Assembly (NCBI RefSeq): GCF_003058225.1
Contig: NZ_QBUG01000004.1
Location: 434,001-498,000, forward strand
Length of the DNA stretch: 64,000 nt
Reading direction: 5' to 3'
Origin: Promicromonospora sp. AC04
Lineage (GTDB): Bacteria > Actinomycetota > Actinomycetes > Actinomycetales > Cellulomonadaceae
Every line of letters begins with the position of its first letter. The first letter of the stretch is position 1. A program made the position numbers and the translations under genes. Positions 50,578 through 58,099 of the stretch are shown here, piece after piece. Under the pieces are notes generated by a model. The model was not told the DNA's origin, made no database searches, and saw only the letters and a list, made by a program, of their open reading frames with translations.

Positions 50578-50982
50578 ATGAGGAACGTGCCGCGTCATGC
50601 CCGGACCGGTCCAGCCAGGTCCGGGCGGCCCGCACGCTCAGCGGGTCACAGGGGTGTGAGTGCCCCGCTGCGGCGTGCTGCCCGGGCCGCGTATACCCGC
50701 CGGGACCGCACCCTCGCGTTCGAGCGGCGCAAGCCAGCCCGGCAGACGTACTGGATCCACGCCGCGCGTCGTGCCCTGCAGGCAGCACTCGACCCGGGCG
50801 AGCTGTCCCAGGTGATCGCGGCGCACAGCCAGTACCACTACGACTCCGCCACCGGCCTGTACCGGTGCATGTGCGGCTGGTACCTGACCCGCGACTGGCA
50901 GGACCACACGGCCGCCGTGATCCGCACTCACGTCCTGGGCGGCGGTCGGCCGAGAGCGGTGCTTCGGTCACGACGCTGGTAG
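50578..50982 (+). CDS. Small protein with a CxCG-x-W-x-H zinc-ribbon-like C-terminus
   Basis: A 134-residue, strongly basic protein. Its C-terminal part reads AAHSQYHYDSATGLYRCMCGWYLTRDWQDHTAAVIRTHV; the Cys-x-Cys-Gly plus His spacing suggests a half zinc-ribbon such as occurs in actinophage and mobile-element proteins. A purine-rich ribosome-binding site (GGAAGGAAGAAGG) precedes the ATG at 50578. No named family is recognised. It opens the accessory region between the LD-carboxypeptidase and the decayed integrase. Confidence 0.62.
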   Translation: MRNVPRHARTGPARSGRPARSAGHRGVSAPLRRAARAAYTRRDRTLAFERRKPARQTYWIHAARRALQAALDPGELSQVIAAHSQYHYDSATGLYRCMCGWYLTRDWQDHTAAVIRTHVLGGGRPRAVLRSRRW

Positions 50983-51009
50983 GTCGGGCACTGGTTCGAA
51001 CCGAGCTGC

Positions 51010-51477
51010 TCAGGACCTTGCTGGTGGTTCGAGGTACTCCAGCTCGGCGCCCTCGAACAAGCGACCCTCGAGCATCTTGGCGATGTTGCCCAGCCATCCC
51101 GCGTGCGCGTAGTCGCTGCGCGAGTCGACAATCCCCTCCACAAGCCTCATCGTCACCCAGCCGGTCCATTCGGCGAACTCGGTGTCACCATGCCTGGCGA
51201 ACTGGGCACTCTTCAGCGCAATGTGCTGGTCCTGGGAAAAGCGGTTGATCATGTCGTTGTCCAGCTGCGCACCTCCGGCTGTCGCTGACGTGTACGTCGC
51301 GACGAACTCGCGGAACCTGAGCGCGGCGGCCAGCGCCCGGTCCCGATCTTGCGCCGCCGCGTTGGCATTGAGTGCCTGCTTGGCGGTGTGCAGGGCGATC
51401 CAAGCGGCGATCAGGCCGCCGAAGATCGCGCCGAAAAAGCCGTCGAACAGGCTCAGAACGACTGTCCCAAAAGTCAT
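51010..51477 (-). CDS. Single-pass membrane protein, function unknown
   Basis: A 155-residue protein starting MTFGTVVLSLFDGFFGAIFGGLIAAWIALHTAKQALNANAAAQDRDRALAAALRF. An N-terminal membrane helix is followed by an Ala-rich helical stretch, likely a coiled coil, and a globular domain with EFAEWTGWVTMRLVEGIVDSR. This layout is common among uncharacterised proteins of mobile regions. The ATG is at 51477. No homologue is named with confidence. Confidence 0.6.
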   Translation of the reverse strand: MTFGTVVLSLFDGFFGAIFGGLIAAWIALHTAKQALNANAAAQDRDRALAAALRFREFVATYTSATAGGAQLDNDMINRFSQDQHIALKSAQFARHGDTEFAEWTGWVTMRLVEGIVDSRSDYAHAGWLGNIAKMLEGRLFEGAELEYLEPPARS

Positions 51478-51519
51478 GGCCCAGACCGTAGCGGTGAATG
51501 TGCCCCGACAGCGCCAGGA

Positions 51520-51744
51520 CTACTGCAGCGTCACTGTCAGATAGTCCTGGACGATGGGTGCGAAGCCGTAAAGAATGTAGTCGGTGAGCTGATCCGGCGC
51601 GGCCCAGACGAGGTCGGCGAGCTCTTCGGCATCTGCAACGTATGCCGTGCCGCTCCTCACCTCGCAGGCGACGTAGCCCATGAGCCGCCCGGTGTTGGGG
51701 TGTACGCGCTCGCCGAGCATCTTCACGGCCTCGACCGTGAGCCC
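51520..51744 (-). pseudogene. Nudix hydrolase remnant (C-terminal half only)
   Basis: About 74 codons encode GLTVEAVKMLGERVHPNTGRLMGYVACEVRSGTAYVADAEELADLVWAAPDQL and a short end, which is the part that follows the Nudix box in actinobacterial Nudix proteins (REVxEETGLTV...). The box itself and the N-terminal beta strands are absent, and the upstream frame is unrelated. The break falls exactly at the end of the box. The gene is therefore inactive. Confidence 0.65.
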
Positions 51745-51794
51745 AGCCCTTCGACGACGTCGCGATTGGCGAAGCGTCACACCAAGGCACGTGC

Positions 51795-52007
51795 TCAGCG
51801 CGTGTGGCACGCGGGAACACACCAGCGACACCCGTCGACGTTGTCGTAGCGCCTCCCCGCTGCCGCGACCGCACCAGCACACGACGCGAAGTAGCCAAGC
51901 AGGAATCTGTTTCTCTCGTCCGGCAGACAACCCTGGTTGGACGCAAGGTCGTGCACTTCGTGCTCACCCGTGGACTGCTCGTCCCTGTTCACGCAGTAGG
52001 TCGGCAT
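51795..52007 (-). CDS. Small Cys-rich YxVN...HEVH family protein (70 aa)
   Basis: A 70-residue protein starting MPTYCVNRDEQSTGEHEVHD, with CLPDERNRFLLGYFASCAGAVAAAGRRYDNVDGCRWC. The order YxVN-x2-Q-x2-G-x-HEVH, then Cys-LP, LGxFxxCxxAVxxA and the final DGCxxC is shared by many short bacterial proteins of unknown role, often in mobile or defence regions; the two Cys pairs and the His may bind a metal. The ATG at 52007 follows a TTGGAGG ribosome-binding site and an A/T-richer promoter region. Confidence 0.68.
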   Translation of the reverse strand: MPTYCVNRDEQSTGEHEVHDLASNQGCLPDERNRFLLGYFASCAGAVAAAGRRYDNVDGCRWCVPACHTR

Positions 52008-52609
52008 AGCGGACCTCCAAGATCCGATTACACGTCATCATGTGATCTAGATCGTATTTCCGTCGCATCACCCCAAGAAGAAAAGTCGGCATGTAGCGGG
52101 GGTGACTCGCGGGTGACCTTGGATTGCGCGAGTTCCGCCACGTCGGAAGCCACGGCGTCCGCTCCGGCTTCCCGCAGCTCGTCGCCCCGATGTCCCTGTC
52201 CTCTTGACTCCAGCAGGTGCCCGCCGGAGGCAGACAACTGAGGCGGAGACCAGATCTCTACTGCTGGTCGGGTGGCCACGTGACGACCACGTCTGGGCCG
52301 GAGAGAAAACCCGTAAGGACGAGCAAAGGGCTTGCGACGCCGTGAACGCTTTCCGGCCCGGTGTCCAACGTCGGATGGTCTGGCTCGCCGGCGTCGTGCG
52401 GACGTTTGTTAGGCGGGTGCTCGACGTGGCCGGTTACGGGTGCCGGCCGCCGTGACCGTCCGCGATCTGCAGTCCGCCACCAAGGTCTGACTCGCCTGGT
52501 GTTCACGCGCTCCTGGACAACCTCGCGGGAACGGCGGGGGGCCGCGGCGTGCGAGCCGGGGCGCGGGGATACTGGAATGGGCCCAGACCGCCCCTGACCT
52601 CCAGGACGC
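52008..52609. other. Stretch without a recognisable gene
   Basis: About 600 nt. The first 90 nt are A/T-richer than the rest of the window and contain an imperfect palindrome (GATTACACG...CATGTGATC), probably the promoter of the small Cys-rich gene. The remaining frames of 60-166 codons have no start signals, no recognisable protein pattern and run in conflicting directions. I read them as non-coding remnants of the accessory region. Confidence 0.45.
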
Positions 52610-53242
52610 CTAGTCCCGAAGCACCGAGGAAACCGCGTGCAACAGTCGGTCCTCCAGGACTCCGTGCACCTGGTCGACCCTGAGGTCAACCGCCAGGGCC
52701 TCGAACGTTTCGTCATGGAACATGAAGAAGTAGTGCTTGAGCCTCTGCGACCACCCACCTTGGTGGAGAGGGTGGACGGAGTTGATGCGTTCCTCTTCGG
52801 CGATCCAGGGCGAGTTGTGGACGATGTGAGGTTCGTATGGTTCGAGTCCTCGGCTGAACAGAGGGTGGCCGCTGATCACTTCGTCGTTCGGGCCGCCGAA
52901 CTTGGTCGCGTGGCAGTGCCCGAAAGTGAACTCGAGCAGCTGCGCGGGCATTGGATCGGTCGGCGACACAACCGTGGCGTAAGTGCCGTCCCAGTTCGGG
53001 TCGACCGTAGATGCGTAGCAGATCAGCACGGCGGCGGACCCGTTCGAGACGAGGTGCGGCAGCGGTGCTCCTGTGTCCCACTGCGCAGCCAGGTCCATCG
53101 GTTCGGCCCAGGGTTCGCCTCGTGCTGCCGCGAGCTGCCTCTCGGCTTTGGTTAACTCTCTGTGGGCGTCACGGTCGGCGTAACCCGAGGCCACCAGCCG
53201 ATCTCGTGCCGTCGTCACGGCCCGTTTGAGCTCTCGTGTCAC
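52610..53242 (-). CDS. Hypothetical protein of the accessory region
   Basis: A 210-residue protein from a GTG at 53242 (VTRELKRAVTTARDRLVASGYADRDAHRELTKAERQLAAARGEPWAEP). After a helical N-terminus it has a mixed domain with AAVLICYASTVDPNWDGTYATVVSP and HYFFMFHDETFEALAVDL. The frame, codon bias and lack of overlap support a real gene, but I do not recognise a family. A 24-bp perfect inverted repeat lies just upstream. It sits between the Cys-rich gene and the truncated integrase. Confidence 0.58.
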   Translation of the reverse strand: MTRELKRAVTTARDRLVASGYADRDAHRELTKAERQLAAARGEPWAEPMDLAAQWDTGAPLPHLVSNGSAAVLICYASTVDPNWDGTYATVVSPTDPMPAQLLEFTFGHCHATKFGGPNDEVISGHPLFSRGLEPYEPHIVHNSPWIAEEERINSVHPLHQGGWSQRLKHYFFMFHDETFEALAVDLRVDQVHGVLEDRLLHAVSSVLRD

Positions 53243-53260
53243 CTGCGCATCCTCGCACGC

Positions 53261-53350
53261 AGCGCCAGGCGGGGTGCGGTGGGGGTGCGGCCGGGGGCAC
53301 CCCCGGGCGCCGGAGGTCGCGGGGGTCCCCACCGCACCCCGCCTGGCGCT
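53261..53350. repeat. 24-bp perfect inverted repeat with structured 42-nt loop
   Basis: 53261-53284 and 53327-53350 are exact complements. The loop can form its own GGGTGC/GCACCC stem. It lies between the start of the hypothetical gene at 53242 and the point (about 53390) where integrase homology begins. Its size suits a mobile-element terminus, a miniature transposable element or an origin-type structure; a terminator alone would be smaller. Confidence 0.82.
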
Positions 53351-53387
53351 GCCGGCGCGGCGTAGCCGCGCCCTTGATCGCGAGCCG

Positions 53388-54293
53388 CGGCCGGCGCTGG
53401 GTGCCTTGCGGGTGCGGGAGGTAACTCCGGTGGCTGTGAATCGAGTCCTGATGGCGTTGAGTGCTGCCGGCAAGCACGACACCGCACGGCAGACGCGCAA
53501 CGTGCTCTCGCAGATCATGATGATGTGCGTTAGCTACGCGGCACCGTTCAATCCAGTTCGTGACGCGGTGACGGTGCGCAAGCCAAGGCGGGGTTCGGTG
53601 CACACCCTCAACCTGGACGAAATCGTGAGGCTTCGGGCCGCTGTTCGTCGCTGGGAAACTCGACCGCCTGCTACTCGGGGCACGCGGAGCATCACGCTCC
53701 TGCCCCAGATCGTGGACACGATGATCGGCACGGGGCTGCGCATCGGTGAGTGCCTGGCGCTGCGGCAGTCGGACCTTGACCTGGACGCCGAGGTGCCCAC
53801 GCTCACTGTGACAGGCACGGTCGTACGCGTCGAAGAGACGACATTGGAAGGGACGGTCAAGGGCCGGCTGGCACGACAGCCCAAGCCGAAGTCGGACACG
53901 TCACGACGCACGATCACGCTGCCGGACTTCGTCGTCACGGCGCTTCGCGAGGCGATCGGGCTCGGCCTCGACGGCGGGACGGACAAGCTCGTGTTCCCGT
54001 CGACGGAGGCAACGCCCCGCTCCCCTGGTCGAGTTCGGGAGCAACTGCGCCAGGCGCGCGAGGGAACGGGTATCACCGTGACGCCGCACGACTTCCGCCG
54101 CACGATCGCGACGCAGGTAGCGAATCAGACCACGATCGGGAATGCGACGGCACTGCTCGGTCACGCTGATGAGGGCACGACCGTGCGGCACTATGTGGAC
54201 CGAACGCACATCGCGCCCGACCTGCGGATCGTCATTGATCAGCTCGTCCAGCAGGCAGAGGCTGACGATGCCCCGGAAGCCAATTCGGACTGA
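53388..54293 (+). pseudogene. 5'-truncated tyrosine recombinase (phage-type integrase)
   Basis: About 300 codons of integrase. The homology starts inside the core-binding domain (ALGALRVREVTPVAVNRVLMALSAAGKHDTARQTRNVLSQ). The catalytic domain is complete: Arg in GTGLRIGECLALR, HxxR in TPHDFRRTIATQ, His in LLGHADEGTT and the nucleophile Tyr in VRHYVDRT. The N-terminal arm-binding region is missing and upstream frame is unrelated; no start signal is seen. It ends 69 nt from tRNA-Ser(CGA), the usual integrase-to-attachment arrangement. Confidence 0.8.
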
Positions 54294-54314
54294 AAATGGA
54301 CCGCCCGGCATGAC

Positions 54315-54356
54315 GAAGGCCCCCAGATCCGCATAGTTCTGCGGTTGGGGGCCTTC
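54315..54356. terminator. Terminator hairpin between integrase and tRNA-Ser(CGA)
   Basis: GAAGGCCCCCA (54315-54325) pairs with TGGGGGCCTTC (54346-54356), and an inner CCGCA/TGCGG stem lies in the loop. It follows the minus-strand tRNA directly and faces the integrase end. Confidence 0.75.
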
Positions 54357-54362
54357 AGTGTG

Positions 54363-54449
54363 CGGTAGCGGTGGGATTTGAACCCACGGTGGACTTTCAC
54401 CCACACACGCTTTCGAGGCGTGCTCCTTAGGCCGCTCGGACACGCTACC
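54363..54449 (-). tRNA. tRNA-Ser, anticodon CGA
   Basis: An 87-nt serine tRNA on the minus strand with acceptor stem GGTAGCG/CGCTACC, discriminator G, a long variable arm and T-arm GTGGGTTCAAATCCCAC. The anticodon loop reads CTCGAAA, giving CGA for UCG codons. CCA is not encoded. Its 3' end faces the decayed integrase and is the likely attachment site of the lost element. Confidence 0.96.
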
Positions 54450-54598
54450 TTCGCCCGCCGCATCAGCAGCGGGCCGTAGCAGGATACCTGGTCGAAGCCC
54501 GGTTCCACGAATCGATTGCCGCACACCCGCCGCACCGTGGTGAGCGTCTCACCCAACCGACAGTTGTCCGACGATACGGCCGGCCACGTCCGGCGACC

Positions 54599-54621
54599 CA
54601 CACACGACCGTAGAGTGTGTG
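54599..54621. promoter_or_regulatory. Inverted repeat just upstream of the GntR gene
   Basis: CACACAC (54599-54605) and GTGTGTG (54615-54621) flank a 9-nt centre and abut the GntR start at 54623. Position and size suggest an autoregulatory operator. Confidence 0.55.
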
Positions 54622-54622
54622 C

Positions 54623-55336
54623 ATGGCGACGACCGCTGACGCAGAGCCCCTTCCCGAGGTAGCGGCCGGCCTGTCGGAGGCCAAGGCCGGCGACCTTGTC
54701 GAGCGCACCGCGGCCTCGATCCGCTCGTGGATCATCACGGGCACGGCGCAGCCGGGCGAACGGCTCTCGGAGAAGACGGTGGCCGAGACCCTCGCAGTGT
54801 CCCGCAACACCCTCCGCGAGGCGTTCCGCGTGCTCACCCACGAGAACCTGCTCGTCCGACGCCCACACGCCGGCGTCATGGTGGCCGTGCCCACGCTCGC
54901 GTCGATCCTCGACATCTACCGCGTGCGCCGCATGATCGAGGGTCAGGCCCTGCGGGACGCGCTGCCCGGCCACCCGGCGACGAACATCATGCGCGAAGCC
55001 GTCGAGACGGCGGAACGGGCGCGCGACGAGAAGGACTGGCGCACGGCCGGAACGGCCAACATGGAGTTCCACCGGGGGATCGTCGCGCTGTCCGACAGCG
55101 AGCACCTGGACCGGCTCTACGCCACTATCTCGGCCGAGCTTCGCCTCGCGTTCGGCCTGCTCGCGAACCCGGAGTACCTGCACGCCCCCTACGTCGTGCG
55201 CAATGCCCGGATCCTGGAGATGACGCTCGCCGGGGACAGCGCGGCCGCCGCCGCGGAGCTCGACGACTACCTCGTCCAGTCGGAGCGAACCGTCGCGGCC
55301 GCATACTCCCGCCGCACTCCGCACGAATCCGCCTGA
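54623..55336 (+). CDS. GntR-family regulator, FadR/FCD subfamily
   Basis: A 237-residue regulator. The N-terminal GntR helix-turn-helix reads IRSWIITGTAQPGERLSEKTVAETLAVSRNTLREAFRVLTHENLLVRRPHAGVMVAVP at about 35-92. The C-terminal FCD domain has LEMTLAGD-type ends and the metal-ligand His in NMEFHRGIVALSDSEHLDRLY near 150. FCD proteins sense small carboxylates. The target is not adjacent, but a short inverted repeat directly upstream suggests autoregulation. Confidence 0.9.
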   Translation: MATTADAEPLPEVAAGLSEAKAGDLVERTAASIRSWIITGTAQPGERLSEKTVAETLAVSRNTLREAFRVLTHENLLVRRPHAGVMVAVPTLASILDIYRVRRMIEGQALRDALPGHPATNIMREAVETAERARDEKDWRTAGTANMEFHRGIVALSDSEHLDRLYATISAELRLAFGLLANPEYLHAPYVVRNARILEMTLAGDSAAAAAELDDYLVQSERTVAAAYSRRTPHESA

Positions 55337-55487
55337 CGCCCGCCGACCTGGATCACGCGCTCGGGCCGTGTCACTGACAGTGCACATTGTCTACGCAGCG
55401 CAACACAGCCCCAGGAGTACCTGTTTCCCCGAGGGCCGGAGCGATCCCCGCACACCGCCGCATTGCGGCACCACACACGCACAGTCC

Positions 55488-56096
55488 TCACCGCGGCGGC
55501 AGCACCGCCAGCAGCTCCTCGAGCTGCTCTCGCGTAGTAGCCACGTACCCGCCCCGCAGCCGCATCGCCGCATCCCAGACCTCGCGCTCCTCCGACGTCT
55601 GCCGCTCCAGCACGCTCATGTTCTCCGTGAGGTCGAGGCGCCGATTGAATCCCTGGACGGTGTCGCGCCACCGGTGCAGGCCGGAGACGAGAACGGCGTC
55701 CCGACGTCGGTCGAGCGCACCCGAGACGAGCGCCGCGTCGACCGCGGAGACCGCGAGCCGCGCGAAGACGGCCCGCGGACGGTCGTCCGCCGCCCGCGCG
55801 AACCCGTTGTCCGCGAGGATCGCCTGGTTCCGCTCCAGCTCCCGCCGGATCACGGTCAGCACCTGGGCCCGCCGTTCCGCCTCGGCGCTGAGCCGCTCGA
55901 CGATCAGCCCGGTCATCCCGGCCACCAGCGTCAGCGAGTTGACCGCCGGCTCCCAGCGCGGCTCCCCGGGGAGCGCGAACCACAGGACGCCCAGGACGAA
56001 TGCGGTGGCCAGCAGCAAGTAGGTGACAGTGGCCACAGTGGTGCGCGCGACAGTCACGTGGCGCTCCACCAGCCACCACAGCCCGGCCACGCTCAC
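55488..56096 (-). CDS. Two-helix membrane protein with coiled-coil tail, function unknown
   Basis: A 202-residue protein with two hydrophobic segments at about 18-42 and 52-68, then a long helical region (LIVERLSAEAERRAQVLTVIRRELERNQAILADNGFARA) likely forming a coiled coil, and a charged C-terminus. The start is GTG at 56096, overlapping the stop of the gene upstream by 4 nt, so the two are coupled. I recognise no family. The layout suggests a membrane-anchored scaffold or an effector of the upstream gene product. Confidence 0.65.
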   Translation of the reverse strand: MSVAGLWWLVERHVTVARTTVATVTYLLLATAFVLGVLWFALPGEPRWEPAVNSLTLVAGMTGLIVERLSAEAERRAQVLTVIRRELERNQAILADNGFARAADDRPRAVFARLAVSAVDAALVSGALDRRRDAVLVSGLHRWRDTVQGFNRRLDLTENMSVLERQTSEEREVWDAAMRLRGGYVATTREQLEELLAVLPPR

Positions 56097-56404
56097 GCCC
56101 AGATCGTGAACGGCCGGTCGTCCACCCGGGGCTCGGCGCCCGGCGGCTGCACCACGAGGTAGACCCGATCGCCCGGCCCGAGGACACCAGCGATGCGGTC
56201 GAGGGCGGCCGCGGTGTCGTCGGGATCCGTGATCGCGAGGTCCAGGTGCACGGAGAGAACCCCGGGCTGAACGGGCTCTCGCGCCTGGTCAGGCCCTTGC
56301 GGGCCGACGCCGGACCGCGCCTTCCGCAGGAGCAGGGGTACCGCTCGGACCAGCACGCCGAGCCGATGTCCCACGGGCTGCTGCTGCACTGTCGGTTCGG
56401 CCAT
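56093..56404 (-). CDS. Small soluble protein, function unknown
   Basis: A 103-residue protein starting MAEPTVQQQPVGHRLGVLVRAVP. The second half has a compact alpha/beta pattern (VHLDLAITDPDDTAAALDRIAGVLGPGDRVYLVVQPPGAEPRVDDRPFTIWA). It is coupled by a 4-nt overlap to the two-helix membrane protein gene. No family is recognised. Together they form a two-gene operon between the GntR regulator and the VTC module. Confidence 0.62.
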   Translation of the reverse strand: MAEPTVQQQPVGHRLGVLVRAVPLLLRKARSGVGPQGPDQAREPVQPGVLSVHLDLAITDPDDTAAALDRIAGVLGPGDRVYLVVQPPGAEPRVDDRPFTIWA

Positions 56405-56645
56405 GTCGGTTCATCCTCCGGCGCGGGCGGGCAGATCTCGCTGCACAACCAGGCTAGCGGTGTCCGACATAAGTATCTAGGTTGTTCAACAATTTGTCCG
56501 GGGCGCAGCACCCACGCAACAGCCGCGGCCAGGCGCGTCCAGGGCTCTCCCAGCAGGTTCCAGGCTCAGCCCAGCCGCACCACAGGGCATCACCGGGTCC
56601 ATGCGTTTACCTCGTGTTCATCACCAAGCAAACCTCGGAGAACCG
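56405..56645. promoter_or_regulatory. Divergent promoter region between the two-gene operon and the VTC module
   Basis: 241 nt with no gene. A short A/T-richer segment (CATAAGTATCTAGGTTGTTCAACAATTTG at roughly 56465-56500) stands out and holds a GTTGTTCAAC-like inverted motif, the likely promoter. The ATG of the DUF4956 gene at 56646 follows a CGGAGAA ribosome-binding site. Confidence 0.45.
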
Positions 56646-57287
56646 ATGAACCAGCTCATGCTCTACGCGGTCGACCTCGTCGCCGTCACCATCCTGACCT
56701 TCGCCCTGTACTTCCCGCGGCACCGCCGGCGCGACCTCGTGGTCGCGTACCTCGGCGTCAACGTGGGGGTGCTCGCGGTGTCCGCGACGCTCTCCGCGAG
56801 CGCCGTCGCCGCCGGCCTGGGGCTCGGGCTGTTCGGCGTGCTGTCGATCATCCGGCTGCGTTCCTCGGAGCTGTCGCAGCACGAGGTCGCCTACTACTTC
56901 GCGTCGCTCGCGCTCGGCCTGCTGGGCGGGCTCGGGACGAGCGCCGGCTGGCTCGGGCTCGCGGGCAGCGGCCTGATCCTGCTGGTCATGGCACTCGCCG
57001 ACCACCCGCGCCTCTTCTCCCGGCATCACAGCCAGCTGGTTGTCCTGGACCGCGCGATCGCCGACCAGCAGGAGCTGGTGGTGCACCTGGAGCAGCTGCT
57101 GGGGGCGCGCGTCCACACCCTCTCCGTGCAGCGCCTGGACCTCGTGAACGACGCCACCTGGGTGGACGTCCGCTACTCGGAGGCGCGCCGTCTGCCCATC
57201 GTCACCGACGACGGCACCGGCGCCCCGACGACCCTGCACCAGGGGACCACGGGCAGCGCGCGGCCGGAGCTGGCGGCGGCCCGATGA
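56646..57287 (+). CDS. DUF4956 membrane protein
   Basis: A 213-residue protein with four hydrophobic segments in the first 115 residues, then a cytoplasmic domain of about 95 residues (HHSQLVVLDRAIADQQELVVHLEQLLGARVHTLSVQRLDLVNDATWVDVRYS), the DUF4956 pattern. It overlaps the VTC gene by 4 nt. In many bacteria DUF4956, VTC and a secreted carbohydrate-binding or CotH-type protein are neighbours, which suggests one membrane machine. Its own activity is not established. Confidence 0.87.
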   Translation: MNQLMLYAVDLVAVTILTFALYFPRHRRRDLVVAYLGVNVGVLAVSATLSASAVAAGLGLGLFGVLSIIRLRSSELSQHEVAYYFASLALGLLGGLGTSAGWLGLAGSGLILLVMALADHPRLFSRHHSQLVVLDRAIADQQELVVHLEQLLGARVHTLSVQRLDLVNDATWVDVRYSEARRLPIVTDDGTGAPTTLHQGTTGSARPELAAAR

Positions 57288-58099
57288 TCGACACCCTCGC
57301 CCCCGTCACCCTCGACGAGCTGAACGACACCGCCGCGCTGCAGACGCGCCGCGACCGCAAGTACGTGCTGACCCCGGACGAGCTCGACGACCTGCTCGCC
57401 GCGCTCCCGCCGGCCCGCGTGCTGGAGATCGACGGGTCCCGCTCGTTCGCCTACGACTCCACCTATTTCGACACCCCTGACCTCCACGCCTATCGCCTCT
57501 CCGCGACGCGTCGGCGCCGCCGGTTCAAGGTCCGCACGCGGACCTACGTCGACTCCGGGTCCTGCTTCGTAGAGGTGAAGACCCGCGCGGGGCGCGGCAC
57601 CACGGTCAAGGAGCGGCAGCCGCACGACGACGCCGACCACCTCGGCGTCTCGCGCACCTTCGTCTCGGCCCGCCTGGCCGACGCCGGGGCGCCGCCCGTG
57701 CCCGTGCTCACCCCGACCCTGCGGTCGCGGTACCACCGCACGACCCTGCTGCTCGACGACGCCCGCGTCACCCTCGACACCGGCCTCGTCTGGGACCTGC
57801 TCACGCCGGACGGCGCCGACCCGGAGGCCGGGCCGACCGTGCGCCGCAGCGCCACGATCGGCGACCGCGTGGTCGTCGAGACCAAGACCGCGGCCGGCTC
57901 CGGGCCCTCGTCGGTCGACCGCCTGCTCTGGCGGGCCGGGCATCGGCCCGACCGCATCTCCAAGTACGCCACCGGGCTGGCCGTGCTGCTGCCCGGCCTG
58001 CCGGACGCGCCCTGGCGGCGCCTCGTCCGACGCCGGCTCGCAATGAGCCTGCCCAACCCCACGACCACTGATCTGACCAGCGAGAGGACCCCCTCATGA
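57284..58099 (+). CDS. VTC-domain protein, putative polyphosphate polymerase
   Basis: A 271-residue VTC domain starting MIDTLAPVTLDELNDTAALQTRRDRKYVL. The tunnel residues of the triphosphate-tunnel-metalloenzyme fold are visible: DRKYV near 23, YDSTYFDTPDLHAYR near 61, RRRRRFKVRTRTYVDSG, EVKTRAGRGTTVKERQP and ETKTAAGSG, with a final SKYATGLAVLLPGL. In yeast the Vtc4 domain makes polyphosphate from ATP. Here the N-terminal SPX domain is absent. Coupling to DUF4956 upstream and a lipoprotein downstream suggests a membrane-bound polymerase. Confidence 0.9.
   Translation: MIDTLAPVTLDELNDTAALQTRRDRKYVLTPDELDDLLAALPPARVLEIDGSRSFAYDSTYFDTPDLHAYRLSATRRRRRFKVRTRTYVDSGSCFVEVKTRAGRGTTVKERQPHDDADHLGVSRTFVSARLADAGAPPVPVLTPTLRSRYHRTTLLLDDARVTLDTGLVWDLLTPDGADPEAGPTVRRSATIGDRVVVETKTAAGSGPSSVDRLLWRAGHRPDRISKYATGLAVLLPGLPDAPWRRLVRRRLAMSLPNPTTTDLTSERTPS

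Noticed and set aside
52028-52758. Several overlapping frames of 80-166 codons as genes
   Set aside because: They conflict with each other, have no start signals and show no recognisable protein character.
54363-54449. A second copy of the tRNA-Ser 3' end as an attachment site within the window
   Set aside because: I looked between 49 and 54 kb for a repeat of the T-arm and acceptor stem and saw none; the other end may be lost or diverged.
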